Origin: Clostridia bacterium | Lineage (GTDB): Bacteria; Bacillota; Clostridia; Christensenellales; UBA1242 | Reading direction: 5' to 3' | DNA: 18,680 nt | Assembly (NCBI GenBank): GCA_017456465.1 | Contig: JAFTJJ010000038.1 | Location: 1-18,680 of the forward strand | Shown here: in pieces, positions 1 through 6,803 of the stretch | Layout: each line of letters opens with the position of its first letter | Position numbering within the stretch: position 1 is the first letter of the stretch | The notes under the pieces: generated by a model | The model's database searches: none | Seen by the model: the letters and a program-made list of their open reading frames with translations, nothing else | What the model was told of the DNA's origin: nothing | Program-made: the position numbers and the translations under genes

Positions 1-36
1 AAAACGTCCCCTCAAACGCAAATCATTTGAGGGGGC
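1..36. terminator. second hairpin downstream of rplL
   Basis: A 9-bp perfect stem (CCCCTCAAA at 8-16 with TTTGAGGGG at 26-34) has a 9-nt loop. On the minus strand it is followed by ACGTTTT and then the window edge, so the U-tract is short or cut off. It lies just beyond a canonical terminator after rplL. It may be a back-up terminator, an attenuator ahead of the next gene (rpoB in most genomes, not visible here), or a terminator for a plus-strand transcript. Confidence 0.45.
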
Positions 37-45
37 TTATTTAGT

Positions 46-80
46 TTTAAAAAAGCCCCGAGAACTTCTCGGGGCTTTAT
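46..80 (-). terminator. intrinsic terminator of rplJ-rplL
   Basis: A 12-bp GC-rich stem (AAAGCCCCGAGA paired with TCTCGGGGCTTT) with a tight 3-nt loop is followed on the minus strand by six U residues. It begins about 36 nt after the rplL stop. This is a standard Rho-independent terminator. Confidence 0.85.
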
Positions 81-115
81 TCTTCACACTTTTTTAATTG
101 CCGAATGTGACTTAA

Positions 116-490
116 TTACTTAAGTTCTACAGTAGCACCAGCAGCTTTGAATTTTTCTTCCATTTCTTTAGCTGCATCTTTTGCAACGTTTTCTTTGATT
201 GTGCTTGGAGCGTTATCAGCAAGAGCCTTAGACTCAGAAAGACCAAGTCCTGTGATCTCACGAATAACTTTGATAACGTTGATTTTGTTTGCTCCGCAGT
301 CTTTAAGAACAACAGTGAATTCTGTCTTCTCTTCTTCTGCAGCAGCAGCGCCAGCACCAGCAGCAGGAGCTGCAACAGCCATAGCTGCAGCGCTTACGCC
401 GAATTCTTCTTCAATAGCTTTTACAAGGTCGTTGAGTTCAACAACTGTGAGAGCTTTGATTTCATCTAAAATATTTTTGATATCTGCCAT
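116..490 (-). CDS. rplL: 50S ribosomal protein L7/L12
   Basis: The 124-residue protein is the stalk protein that recruits translation GTPases (EF-Tu, EF-G, IF2, RF3) to the ribosome, present as dimers bound to L10. An N-terminal dimerisation helix pair (about 1-32) is followed by an Ala/Gly-rich flexible hinge (about 33-52). The C-terminal domain (about 55-124) has the typical run EFTVVLKDCGANKINVIKVI and a GLGLSESKALAD helix. Length is normal for the family (about 120-125). The start is ATG with an AAGGAG site upstream, and the stop is TAA. It follows rplJ after 82 nt and is closed by a strong terminator. Expression should follow the rplJ promoter and leader; no separate promoter is evident in the gap. 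Confidence 0.98.
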   Translation of the reverse strand: MADIKNILDEIKALTVVELNDLVKAIEEEFGVSAAAMAVAAPAAGAGAAAAEEEKTEFTVVLKDCGANKINVIKVIREITGLGLSESKALADNAPSTIKENVAKDAAKEMEEKFKAAGATVELK

Positions 491-572
491 TTTAATAATT
501 CTCCTTAAATAATTTTTCTTTGTTTTTTATTTTTGTGTTTGAGTTTCACGGGTTCAAACCACCCCCATTAAC

Positions 573-1064
573 TTATGCTTCTTGCTTCTTTGCAACTTCT
601 GAAAGACCAACAGCGAGTGAACGCATTGGAGAAGTAAGCATACCAAGTAATTGTGCCACCAAAACTTCTTTTGATGGGATAGCTGCAAGTGCTTTAACTC
701 CAGCGATGTCGAGGTACTTACCTTCAACATAACCAGCTTTAACTTTGAGCACCTTGTAGTTATTTTCTCCATCAACGGCAATCTTGGCAGGAGCAACAAC
801 ATCACTTGTGTGGAAAGCAACAGCAGTAGTTCCCTCAAGAAGACTTGAATCAAAAGTGATGCCAAGTTCTTCAAGAGCAATCTTCAAAAGTCTGTTTTTG
901 TAAACTTTGTAAACCGCACCAGCTTTTCTAAAGTTATTTCTGAGTTCAGTTACTTGAGCAACTGTGAGACCCTTATAGTCCACAAGAATGATAGCTTTAG
1001 CATCTTTTGCGTGAGATTTGATCTCTTCAACAACAACTTTCTTGTTTTCGTAGTTAGCTGACAT
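573..1064 (-). CDS. rplJ: 50S ribosomal protein L10
   Basis: The 163-residue protein anchors L7/L12 dimers to 23S rRNA at the base of the stalk, and in other bacteria the L10-L12 complex represses its own operon. The N-terminus (ENKKVVVEEIKSHAKDAKAI, then DYKGLTV) is the typical L10 globular RNA-binding domain. The C-terminal helix that carries L12 ends in the usual Ala/Lys-rich tail. The ATG at 1064 is chosen because AGGAGG lies 7 nt upstream (1072-1077). The same frame is open to 1214 but that would only translate the structured leader. It is the first gene of a two-gene operon with rplL. Confidence 0.98.
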   Translation of the reverse strand: MSANYENKKVVVEEIKSHAKDAKAIILVDYKGLTVAQVTELRNNFRKAGAVYKVYKNRLLKIALEELGITFDSSLLEGTTAVAFHTSDVVAPAKIAVDGENNYKVLKVKAGYVEGKYLDIAGVKALAAIPSKEVLVAQLLGMLTSPMRSLAVGLSEVAKKQEA

Positions 1065-1231
1065 TATATTTCCTCCTATATTTTTTATCGTGTGAAGGCA
1101 AATAAAAATTCCCGTGTGCTCGAGGGCAAACACGGGAATAATGTCATTATTATCCTGATTTGTTGTTCCTCGGCAAGAAATTAAGGATTTCTCCACTTGC
1201 TGTCTTTGGCACATAAAAATATTTATTTACG
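1065..1231 (-). promoter_or_regulatory. rplJ 5' leader, L10-type autoregulatory leader
   Basis: About 167 nt of untranslated leader separate the consensus promoter (TATAAT at 1238-1243) from the rplJ start. Features are a pairing CAAG...CTTG arm around 1155-1190, an unpaired purine-rich stretch after it (GAGGAACAACAAA), and an attenuator hairpin with a U-tract. Established knowledge: the B. subtilis rplJL leader binds the L10-L12 complex and switches between antiterminated and terminated forms. Assignment rests on position and layout; I could not match it to a covariance model. Confidence 0.7.
1100..1139 (-). terminator. attenuator hairpin in rplJ leader
   Basis: A 10-bp perfect stem (ATTCCCGTGT with ACACGGGAAT) with a 12-nt loop is followed on the minus strand by TTTTTATTT. 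It sits between the rplJ promoter and the rplJ ribosome binding site. It has the form of an intrinsic terminator and so is probably a regulated attenuator. Confidence 0.75.
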
Positions 1232-1237
1232 AGTGAT

Positions 1238-1266
1238 ATTATAACCACCTTTCATTGTTTTGTCAA
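1238..1266 (-). promoter_or_regulatory. sigma-A promoter of rplJ-rplL
   Basis: Perfect consensus on the minus strand: TTGACA (1261-1266), a 17-bp spacer, and TATAAT (1238-1243). Predicted start of transcription is near 1231. It shows that rplJ-rplL is transcribed independently of rplK-rplA here. Confidence 0.9.
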
Positions 1267-1303
1267 CCCTATTTTGCAAAAAATAAACCAAAACTTTTTA
1301 CTA

Positions 1304-1332
1304 TTGCATTATTATAACTTATATGATATAAT
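1304..1332 (+). promoter_or_regulatory. sigma-A promoter of orphan gene 1369-1839
   Basis: TTGCAT (1304-1309), a 17-bp spacer and TATAAT (1327-1332) lie 36 nt before the ATG. It is back to back with the rplJ promoter, with 37 bp between the two -35 boxes. Confidence 0.8.
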
Positions 1333-1368
1333 ATAAGCATTAAATACATACATCAATTGGGAGGTTTT

Positions 1369-1839
1369 ATGGAAAATAATACTTTTATCGAACAAGTTGA
1401 TTCAACTGTTTGTTTCATGAATTATGAAAGAGGAACTTTTAAAGAAAAATATATAATTGAAAGCATTGAAAGAATCCCAAATGATGAGGGTGTCCCATCA
1501 CTCTATGTCACACTCAAAACGAACTCTCCTCAAATGTACTATATTGTTGCAGAAATCACAGATTTTACCGTGCTTGCAGATCCAATGCCCCAAGATGACA
1601 AAAATGAACTTTTGAAAGTTATCTTTGACAGACAAACTTTCGCAAAAGAATTCAATGCTGCTTTCAAACAAGCAAAAACCATCGAACTCAACAACGCATA
1701 TTGGAGCGCAGTTGAGGAAATCCCACAAGATGAATATTATGAGGGAAAAATGGATGTCCTTTCTGACGATTATCAAAAATCACTTGAAGGCATTATTCAA
1801 TTTGAGGAGCCAACATCTGCCACTGTGTCAGAAAAATAA
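1369..1839 (+). CDS. hypothetical protein inside the ribosomal block
   Basis: I do not recognise this 156-residue protein. It is soluble, acidic and mixed alpha/beta, with no signal peptide or membrane segment. The N-terminal 65 residues look beta-rich (ERGTFKEKYIIESIERI, then a LYVTLKT strand), followed by a charged helical stretch and a Glu/Asp/Tyr-rich C-terminus. The ATG at 1369 is chosen because GGGAGG lies at 1359-1364; an upstream in-frame TTG would overlap that site. The gene has its own promoter and terminator and is opposite in strand to all its ribosomal-protein neighbours, converging on rplA and diverging from rplJ. The strong promoter, good RBS and clean terminator indicate a real expressed gene. 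Nothing ties its function to ribosomes except position. Confidence 0.85.
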   Translation: MENNTFIEQVDSTVCFMNYERGTFKEKYIIESIERIPNDEGVPSLYVTLKTNSPQMYYIVAEITDFTVLADPMPQDDKNELLKVIFDRQTFAKEFNAAFKQAKTIELNNAYWSAVEEIPQDEYYEGKMDVLSDDYQKSLEGIIQFEEPTSATVSEK

Positions 1840-1850
1840 ATAATCAAACA

Positions 1851-1884
1851 AAAAAATAGAGCCAAATTGTTGGCTCTATTTTTT
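1851..1884. terminator. bidirectional terminator between orphan gene and rplA
   Basis: A 15-bp perfect stem (A6-TAGAGCCAA with TTGGCTCTA-T6) and a 4-nt loop ATTG. The A-tract and T-tract give a U-tail in both directions, so it serves the plus-strand gene ending at 1839 and rplA ending at 1903 on the minus strand. Confidence 0.9.
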
Positions 1885-1902
1885 ATTGAACTTTAACCAA
1901 AA

Positions 1903-2589
1903 TTAAACTCTGTAAGTTGTTTTGATTCCAGGGCCCATTGTGCTTGCAACAGTGATGCTCTTCAAATACACACCTTTTGCAGCTTGTGGTTTTGCTTTCA
2001 CAATTGCATCCATGATTGTGTCATAGTTTTCTTGGAGTTTTTGAACGCCGAAGCTCTTCTTTCCAATTGCAACGTGAATGATACCGAATTTGTCAAGACG
2101 ATATTCAACTTTACCAGCTTTGATGTCCTTGATTGCTTTTGCAACATCAGGAGTAACTGTTCCACTCTTTGGGTTTGGCATGAGTCCACGAGGTCCAAGA
2201 ACACGTGCGATTCTTCCAACAAGTCCCATCATGTCAGGAGTTGTGATGCAGGCATCAAAATCAAGCCAGTTTTCTTTCATGATCTTGTCGATCACATCTT
2301 CAGCACCAACAAAGTCAGCGCCGTTTTCTTTTGCGATTTCAGCTTTGTCACCTTTTGCGATAACAAGAACTTTCACATTTTTACCAGTTCCGTTTGGAAG
2401 GACAACTGATCCACGAACTTGTTGATCAGCGTTCTTTGGGTCAACACCGAGTTTCACATGGAGTTCGATTGTTTCATCGAATTTTGCTGTTGCAGTCTCA
2501 ATTGCAAGTCCAAGAGCTTCTTCAACTTCATAGATTTTGCTTCTTTCAACTTTCTCAGCAGCGTTGTTGTAATTCTTTCCTCTCTTCAT
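1903..2589 (-). CDS. rplA: 50S ribosomal protein L1
   Basis: The 228-residue protein binds the 23S rRNA L1 stalk and helps E-site tRNA release; in several bacteria it also represses translation of the L11-L1 mRNA. The sequence carries the family's landmarks: ETIELHVKLGVDPKNADQQV and then RGSVVLPNGTGK in the first half, GLVGRIARVLGPRGLMPNPK in the central domain, and KSITVASTMGPGIK at the end. The ATG at 2589 is selected by a GAGGAGG site embedded in the last codons of rplK, only 4 nt separating the two genes, which suggests translational coupling. The longer open frame to 2661 lies inside rplK. It ends at a bidirectional terminator rather than running on into rplJ. Confidence 0.98.
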   Translation of the reverse strand: MKRGKNYNNAAEKVERSKIYEVEEALGLAIETATAKFDETIELHVKLGVDPKNADQQVRGSVVLPNGTGKNVKVLVIAKGDKAEIAKENGADFVGAEDVIDKIMKENWLDFDACITTPDMMGLVGRIARVLGPRGLMPNPKSGTVTPDVAKAIKDIKAGKVEYRLDKFGIIHVAIGKKSFGVQKLQENYDTIMDAIVKAKPQAAKGVYLKSITVASTMGPGIKTTYRV

Positions 2590-2593
2590 GAGA

Positions 2594-3028
2594 TTATTCC
2601 TCCTCAACAAGTACGCCCATGCTGCGAGCTGTTCCCTTAACCATGCTGATTGCTGCCTCAAGACTTGCTGCGTTGAGGTCTGGCATCTTTGTTGTTGCGA
2701 TTTCGCGAACTTGAGCCATAGTTAATGTTCCGACTTTTTCTTTGTTTGGTTTTCCACTTGCAGCTTCCAATCCCAAAGCTTTTTTGATGAGTACCGCAGC
2801 TGGTGGAGTTTTGAGCACGAATGTGAATGAACGATCTTGATAGATTGTCATTTCAACAGGAATAATAAGTCCTGCTTGTGCTGCTGTTTTGTCGTTAAAT
2901 TCCTTAACGAATGCTGGAATGTTGATTCCATGTGGTCCAAGAGATGATCCTACTGGTGGACCTGCAGTTGCTTTGCCCGCAGGGAGCTGAAGTTTAACAA
3001 CTGCCTGAATTTTTTTAACAGGTGCCAT
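2594..3028 (-). CDS. rplK: 50S ribosomal protein L11
   Basis: The 144-residue protein binds the GTPase-associated region of 23S rRNA with L10 and participates in the stringent response through RelA. The N-terminal signature is intact (KLQLPAGKATAGPPVGSSLG, with PHGIN following), and the C-terminal RNA-binding domain has the TMAQVREIATTKMPDLNA motif and a normal end. Length matches the family (about 141). The start is ATG at 3028 with GGAGA 9-10 nt upstream; the in-frame extension to 3064 is not supported by an RBS. It is tightly coupled to rplA downstream and lies 121 nt after nusG. Confidence 0.98.
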   Translation of the reverse strand: MAPVKKIQAVVKLQLPAGKATAGPPVGSSLGPHGINIPAFVKEFNDKTAAQAGLIIPVEMTIYQDRSFTFVLKTPPAAVLIKKALGLEAASGKPNKEKVGTLTMAQVREIATTKMPDLNAASLEAAISMVKGTARSMGVLVEEE

Positions 3029-3084
3029 TAAAATTTTCTCCTTTGTGGTTATTTCGAAGGGCACTACCCCTCTCCCACTTTTAT

Positions 3085-3112
3085 ATTTACAGTGAGTGGC
3101 AACTCACAATAA
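3085..3112 (-). promoter_or_regulatory. hairpin in the nusG-rplK intergenic leader
   Basis: The 121-nt gap holds a perfect 6-bp hairpin (GTGAGT with ACTCAC at 3092-3107, loop TGCC on the minus strand). There is also a possible weak promoter (TTGTGA, 18 bp, TATAAA) overlapping it. In other bacteria L1 binds this leader to repress rplK-rplA. I cannot identify the L1 site with certainty, so this is a positional suggestion. Confidence 0.3.
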
Positions 3113-3149
3113 ACCAATTTGATTTCGCGAAAATCTCGCAAGTGTGGTG

Positions 3150-3677
3150 CTAATCAAGCACCTCAATTTGAGCAAAATCCAAATCCACAGCTGTTGGACG
3201 ACCAAACATCTCAACATTGACTCTGCACTTTTGCTCTGCTTCATCAACAGACATAACATCACCAACGAATCCATCAAGTGGGCCGTTTGTAACTTTGACT
3301 TTGTTTCCAACTTCAACCTTGATGTCGATGTTGACTTTTTCAAGTCTCATCTTCACAATTTCCTCATCAGTGAGTGGAAGTGGTCTGCCTTGAGGGCCAA
3401 CAAATCCAGTCACACCACGAGTGTTCACAATTGTATGCCAAAGATTGTCTGTATATCTCATTTTTAAAAGAACATAGCATGGGAACATTTTGCGTTCAAC
3501 CACTTTCTTCTTTCCGTTCTTTTCCTCAACGACTTGTTCCATTGGGATTTTCACTTCAAGAATTTGCTCTTCCAAATTATTCTTCTTAATACATTTGTAA
3601 AGGTTGTCAAGTACCATCTGTTCATAACCTGAGAAGGTGTGTACAACATACCATTTTGGTTCTTCTAAGTTTGTCAT
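3150..3677 (-). CDS. nusG: transcription termination/antitermination factor NusG
   Basis: The 175-residue protein binds RNA polymerase, alters pausing, and links to Rho or to ribosomal protein S10. The N-terminal NGN domain opens with KWYVVHTFSGYEQMV and contains MFPCYVLLKM and the GVTGFVG segment. A KOW domain follows from about residue 120 (VGNKVKVTNGPLDGFVGDV) and ends with the usual IEVLD. Length is normal. The start is ATG with AAGGA upstream; the stop is TAG, which matters for judging the amber codon elsewhere in this window. It lies 24 nt after secE, in the standard secE-nusG-rplK-rplA order. Confidence 0.98.
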   Translation of the reverse strand: MTNLEEPKWYVVHTFSGYEQMVLDNLYKCIKKNNLEEQILEVKIPMEQVVEEKNGKKKVVERKMFPCYVLLKMRYTDNLWHTIVNTRGVTGFVGPQGRPLPLTDEEIVKMRLEKVNIDIKVEVGNKVKVTNGPLDGFVGDVMSVDEAEQKCRVNVEMFGRPTAVDLDFAQIEVLD

Positions 3678-3701
3678 AATACTAATTCCTTTTAAAATAA
3701 A

Positions 3702-3980
3702 TTATTGAACAAGGCTCAAGAGCCAAATAAGCAATTGGTCAATTCCAACAATCAAAAGCATGAAAACAAGAACCACTGAAATGACCATGCCTGTTTGCTT
3801 CATAACTTTGCCAAAGCTTGGCCATGAAACTTTTTTGAGTTCAGACATTGTCTCCTTGGTTCTGCTTCTTTTCACTTTTTCTTGATTCTTTTGCTTTTTC
3901 TGCTTGTCAGCAACTTTTTTGTTCTCTTTTGTTACCTTAGCTTGTTCTTTAGCATTGATTGCATTGCTTGCTTTTGCCAT
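3702..3980 (-). CDS. secE: preprotein translocase subunit SecE
   Basis: The 92-residue protein is the small essential subunit that clamps SecY in the SecYEG channel. A Lys-rich cytoplasmic extension (about 1-44) is followed by the conserved amphipathic element ELKKVSWPSFGKV and one transmembrane helix (about 65-90), as in single-span SecE of Gram-positive bacteria. Two ATGs lie 6 nt apart. AGGAG at 3989-3993 is 8 nt from the ATG at 3980 but only 2 nt from the one at 3986, so the inner start is chosen. It is flanked by rpmG and nusG, its usual neighbours. Confidence 0.97.
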   Translation of the reverse strand: MAKASNAINAKEQAKVTKENKKVADKQKKQKNQEKVKRSRTKETMSELKKVSWPSFGKVMKQTGMVISVVLVFMLLIVGIDQLLIWLLSLVQ

Positions 3981-4001
3981 TGACATATCTCCTAAAGGTT
4001 A

Positions 4002-4151
4002 TTACTTTGTTTCTTTGTGAACAGTGTGCTTTCTGCAGAACTTGCAATATTTGTTGAACTCAAGTCTGTCTGGATCGTTCTTTTTGTTCTTGTAATCGTC
4101 GTAATTTCTTTGTTTACATTCTGTACATTCAAGAGTAATTTTGGTTCTCAT
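4002..4151 (-). CDS. rpmG: 50S ribosomal protein L33
   Basis: The 49-residue protein reads MRTKITLECTECKQRNYDDY, then KNKKNDPDRLEFNKYCKFCR and a basic tail. Two CxxC pairs (CTEC and CKFC) make it the zinc-binding form of L33, a small protein of the large subunit near the E site. The ATG has AGGAGA upstream and the stop is TAA. It is first in the rpmG-secE-nusG-rplK-rplA run, 21 nt ahead of secE, and directly follows a consensus promoter and leader hairpin. Bacillota often carry a second, zinc-free L33 elsewhere; none is seen here. Confidence 0.96.
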   Translation of the reverse strand: MRTKITLECTECKQRNYDDYKNKKNDPDRLEFNKYCKFCRKHTVHKETK

Positions 4152-4162
4152 AAAAATATTTC

Positions 4163-4197
4163 TCCTAAAAAATTAACACCCCCGAAGGTAGGTGCTA
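4163..4197 (-). promoter_or_regulatory. leader hairpin with UUCG tetraloop before rpmG
   Basis: On the minus strand CACC(UA)CC-UUCG-GGGGUG folds into a short stem capped by a stable UUCG tetraloop. It is followed by UUAAUUUUUU and then the rpmG ribosome binding site. It may be an attenuator, an mRNA-stabilising 5' hairpin, or a site for autoregulation. The stem is short and bulged, so the assignment is tentative. Confidence 0.4.
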
Positions 4198-4201
4198 AAT
4201 A

Positions 4202-4230
4202 ATAATACCACAAGAGTCAACCCCTGTCAA
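4202..4230 (-). promoter_or_regulatory. sigma-A promoter of rpmG-secE-nusG-rplK-rplA
   Basis: TTGACA (4225-4230), a 17-bp spacer and TATTAT (4202-4207), about 50 nt before the rpmG start. It lies within 40 bp of the tsaD stop codon. I see no strong terminator between tsaD and this promoter. Confidence 0.82.
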
Positions 4231-4270
4231 CAGTATTTGGAATTTTTTTGTGTATATTTTTTTATAAATA

Positions 4271-5290
4271 TTATAATGCAACCTGTGCTTCTGCCTTGAG
4301 CTCTGTTGGATCAACAATGCCTTTCTGGGCTTTAAAATTAAAGTATCCCGCTGACGCAATCATGGCTGCATTGTCAGTGCACAAAATGAGATCTGGATAA
4401 TAAACTCTCGCTCCAATTTTGAGGGCAGCTTTGTCCATTTCTGTCCTCAAAAATTTGTTTGCGCTCACTCCGCCCGAAATCACAATTTGATTGAGCTCTT
4501 CTGTTTCCAAAAGGTGCATTGATTTTTGCACAAGTTGTTCCACGGCTTCAGCTTGAAAAGACGCGCAAATGTCAGGGACGCAAATTTGCTCTCCCCTCTG
4601 CTTTGCGTTGTGAAGATAATTAATAACTGCAGTTTTGAGTCCAGAGTATGAAAAGTTGAAATCTTTGAATTTTTCATGAGGCTTGACAACAAACCTTTTG
4701 TTCGCCCGCCCCTTTTCAGCCTCTCTTTGAATGTTTGGGCCACCAGGATATTCAAGCCCAAGTTCACGCGCCACCTTGTCAAAAGCTTCACCAACAGCAT
4801 CATCTGTGGTTGAACCATAAAGCCTTCTTGTTGTGTAGTCCTCCATCTTGACGAGCGCTGTGTGTCCACCACTCACAATCAAGCACGCAAAAGGTGGCTC
4901 GAGAGATTTGTGCGAAATGTAGTTCGCCGCAATGTGCCCCTCAATGTGGTTGACTTTTACAAGTGGTTTTCCAAAAGCAAACGCAAGACCTTTTGCAAAG
5001 TTGACACCAACAATAAGCGCCCCCAAAAGCCCAGCACCATAAGTCACGGCAATCGCATCAATATCATCCATGGTCATTTTGGCTTTTGCAAGGGTCTCTT
5101 CAAAAACACTATTCAAGGCAAGCACATGGTTTCTTGATGCAATTTCTGGCACAACACCACCATAAAGCTTGTGAATGTCAATTTGCGATGAGATGACAAG
5201 AGATATAACATCCCTGCCATTTTTAACAATACTCATGCTTGTTTCATCGCAAGATGATTCAATCCCGAGAATATAAGTATCCTTTTTCAC
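4271..5290 (-). CDS. tsaD: tRNA N6-adenosine threonylcarbamoyltransferase TsaD
   Basis: The 339-residue enzyme transfers threonylcarbamoyl from its AMP adduct to A37 of ANN-decoding tRNAs (t6A), working with TsaB and TsaE. It is an ASKHA-fold metalloenzyme. Visible signatures are ILGIESSCDETS at the N-terminus, the metal-binding HIEGH motif (His115 and His119), the LIVSGGHTAL segment, GEAFDKVARELGL, and the VISGGVSANKFLR and CTDNAAMIA motifs near the C-terminus. Length is normal. The start codon is GTG, with AGGAG about 12 nt upstream inside the end of the preceding gene's coda. It is the last gene of a prfB - small gene - tsaD run, with only 6 nt separating it from the preceding stop. Confidence 0.97.
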   Translation of the reverse strand: MKKDTYILGIESSCDETSMSIVKNGRDVISLVISSQIDIHKLYGGVVPEIASRNHVLALNSVFEETLAKAKMTMDDIDAIAVTYGAGLLGALIVGVNFAKGLAFAFGKPLVKVNHIEGHIAANYISHKSLEPPFACLIVSGGHTALVKMEDYTTRRLYGSTTDDAVGEAFDKVARELGLEYPGGPNIQREAEKGRANKRFVVKPHEKFKDFNFSYSGLKTAVINYLHNAKQRGEQICVPDICASFQAEAVEQLVQKSMHLLETEELNQIVISGGVSANKFLRTEMDKAALKIGARVYYPDLILCTDNAAMIASAGYFNFKAQKGIVDPTELKAEAQVAL

Positions 5291-5296
5291 TTGTGT

Positions 5297-5596
5297 TTAA
5301 CTCTCCTTAATTTCTTCAACTGTAAAATGTTCATAAAAATTCAACATTTTACTAATGATTTCACGAAGTTCATCATGCTCTGCTTTGAACATTGTTCTGA
5401 GTCTTGATTCAATTTTCTCACCTTCATCAGTTTTTTTCTCAGATGTATACAGTGCAAGAGCATTTTGTCCATACATTTCAGCATGAAGCTCAAGCTCTTC
5501 CATTTTTTTGCTCTCAAGCTCAGCGAGTTTTTTTAAATAAAGCTTGCTAAGTTCGCAATATTCTTCTGCAGAAATTTGTTTATTATTGATTTCCAT
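5297..5596 (-). CDS. small helical protein, unknown function
   Basis: The 99-residue protein is highly charged and almost entirely helix-forming, with Glu/Lys/Leu heptad character (LYLKKLAELESKKMEELELH) suggesting a coiled coil. There is no signal peptide or membrane segment, and I do not recognise the family. Two ATGs are in frame. GGGGGA lies 8 nt before the ATG at 5596, whereas nothing resembling an RBS precedes the one at 5611, so the shorter form is chosen. It is sandwiched between prfB (28 nt upstream) and tsaD (6 nt downstream), so it is co-transcribed with two translation-related genes, but that does not establish its function. Confidence 0.8.
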   Translation of the reverse strand: MEINNKQISAEEYCELSKLYLKKLAELESKKMEELELHAEMYGQNALALYTSEKKTDEGEKIESRLRTMFKAEHDELREIISKMLNFYEHFTVEEIKES

Positions 5597-5624
5597 CAAA
5601 ATTTCCCCCATTTCGGTTTTTGTT

Positions 5625-6716
5625 CTAGTTTGAAGTTTTCAAGTATTCAATAATAAAATCCTGAATGTTCCCATCAAGCACTGAGCCAGTGTCACTTGTC
5701 TGCACATTTGTTCTGTGGTCTTTGACCATGTTGTATGGATGCAAAACATAAGATCTGATTTGACTGCCCCACTCAATCTTTTTTTGAGTTGCAAGGTTTT
5801 CAAGTTTCTCTTTTTCCTTCCTTTGCTCTTCAAGACTGGTGAGCTTTGCTTTAAGCATCTTCATTGCTTGTTCTTTGTTTTGCACTTGACTTCGCTCATT
5901 TTGACAAGCCACAACAATCCCTGTTGGAATGTGAGTAATTCTCACCGCTGACTCTGTTTTGTTGACATGCTGTCCTCCCGCACCACTGCTTCTGTAAGTG
6001 TCAATCTTGAGATCTGCGGGATTGACTTCAATTTTTGTGTCATCACTCAGAATTGGCGAAACTTCAACACTTGCAAATGACGTGTGACGCCTTGCATTTG
6101 AATCAAATGGTGAAATTCGAACCAATCTGTGAACACCTCTCTCACACTTGAGGTTTCCATAACAATGCTGCCCAGAAACAACAAAAGATATACTCTTATA
6201 GCCAGCGCCATCACCAGGCAACTTGTCAGTAATTGTGATTTCATACCCCATCTTTCCAGCATATTTGACATACATCCTTGAAAGCATGTCACACCAATCT
6301 TGTGCCTCCTCTCCACCTGCTCCTGAATGAATCTCCAAAAGAACATCTTCGTTGTCATATTCGCCGGCATAAAGTGTCTCAAGATAAAGTTCGTTCACGG
6401 CCTTTTCTGCAATTTTGCTGAGATTTTCAAGTTCAGCCAACATTCCAGTTTCCCCACTCTTCACAAATTCAATTGCGACAGCAAAATCATCAACAGCTTT
6501 TTCCACTTGATTGATTTTTGCAAGACTTGTTTCAATCCTCGCTTTGTTTTTTGAAATTGTTTTGCTCTTTTCAATGTCGCTGTAAATTGCAGGGTCCATA
6601 AGTTTCAAATTCAAATCTTCAAGCTGCAGCAAAAGTTTTTCTTTGCCAAGAGCTCCTGAAATGCTTGCAAACTTTTGTGATATTTCGCCAAATTGTTCCT
6701 GAAAATTTTCAATCAT
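5625..6716 (-). CDS. prfB: peptide chain release factor 2
   Basis: The 363-residue factor recognises UAA and UGA and triggers peptidyl-tRNA hydrolysis. The RF2 discriminator tripeptide SPF (202-204) follows VHRLVRI, and the catalytic GGQ (247-249) sits in SGAGGQHVNKTESAVRI. The N-terminal helical domain is present in full. The ATG at 6716 has AAGGA 7-8 nt upstream; the frame is open to 6761 without a better site. The first 30 codons read straight through without the CUU-UGA programmed +1 frameshift found in most prfB genes. The stop is TAG, which RF2 itself does not read. It heads the operon with the 99-residue gene and tsaD. Confidence 0.97.
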   Translation of the reverse strand: MIENFQEQFGEISQKFASISGALGKEKLLLQLEDLNLKLMDPAIYSDIEKSKTISKNKARIETSLAKINQVEKAVDDFAVAIEFVKSGETGMLAELENLSKIAEKAVNELYLETLYAGEYDNEDVLLEIHSGAGGEEAQDWCDMLSRMYVKYAGKMGYEITITDKLPGDGAGYKSISFVVSGQHCYGNLKCERGVHRLVRISPFDSNARRHTSFASVEVSPILSDDTKIEVNPADLKIDTYRSSGAGGQHVNKTESAVRITHIPTGIVVACQNERSQVQNKEQAMKMLKAKLTSLEEQRKEKEKLENLATQKKIEWGSQIRSYVLHPYNMVKDHRTNVQTSDTGSVLDGNIQDFIIEYLKTSN

Positions 6717-6747
6717 TGTTATGTCCTTATTTTTTCTTATTTTAATA

Positions 6748-6777
6748 ATTGTACCACACAAAAAACGCTCTTGTCAC
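6748..6777 (-). promoter_or_regulatory. promoter of prfB operon
   Basis: GTGACA (6772-6777), an 18-bp spacer and TACAAT (6748-6753), about 30 nt before the prfB start. This is a plausible but imperfect sigma-A promoter. Confidence 0.6.
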
Positions 6778-6803
6778 ATATTTTCCAAATTTTTGTTTAA
6801 TTA

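Noticed and set aside
491..572. Small inverted repeat (GTTTGA/TCAAAC) between rplJ and rplL
   Set aside because: Only six base pairs with an 11-nt loop; not enough to call a terminator or processing site.
1065..1214. N-terminal extension of rplJ to 1214
   Set aside because: The extension would translate the attenuator leader; the AGGAGG site clearly selects the ATG at 1064, and the family has no such extension.
4017..4202. Plus-strand open frame of 61 codons
   Set aside because: It is the antisense shadow of rpmG (L33) and the rpmG leader.
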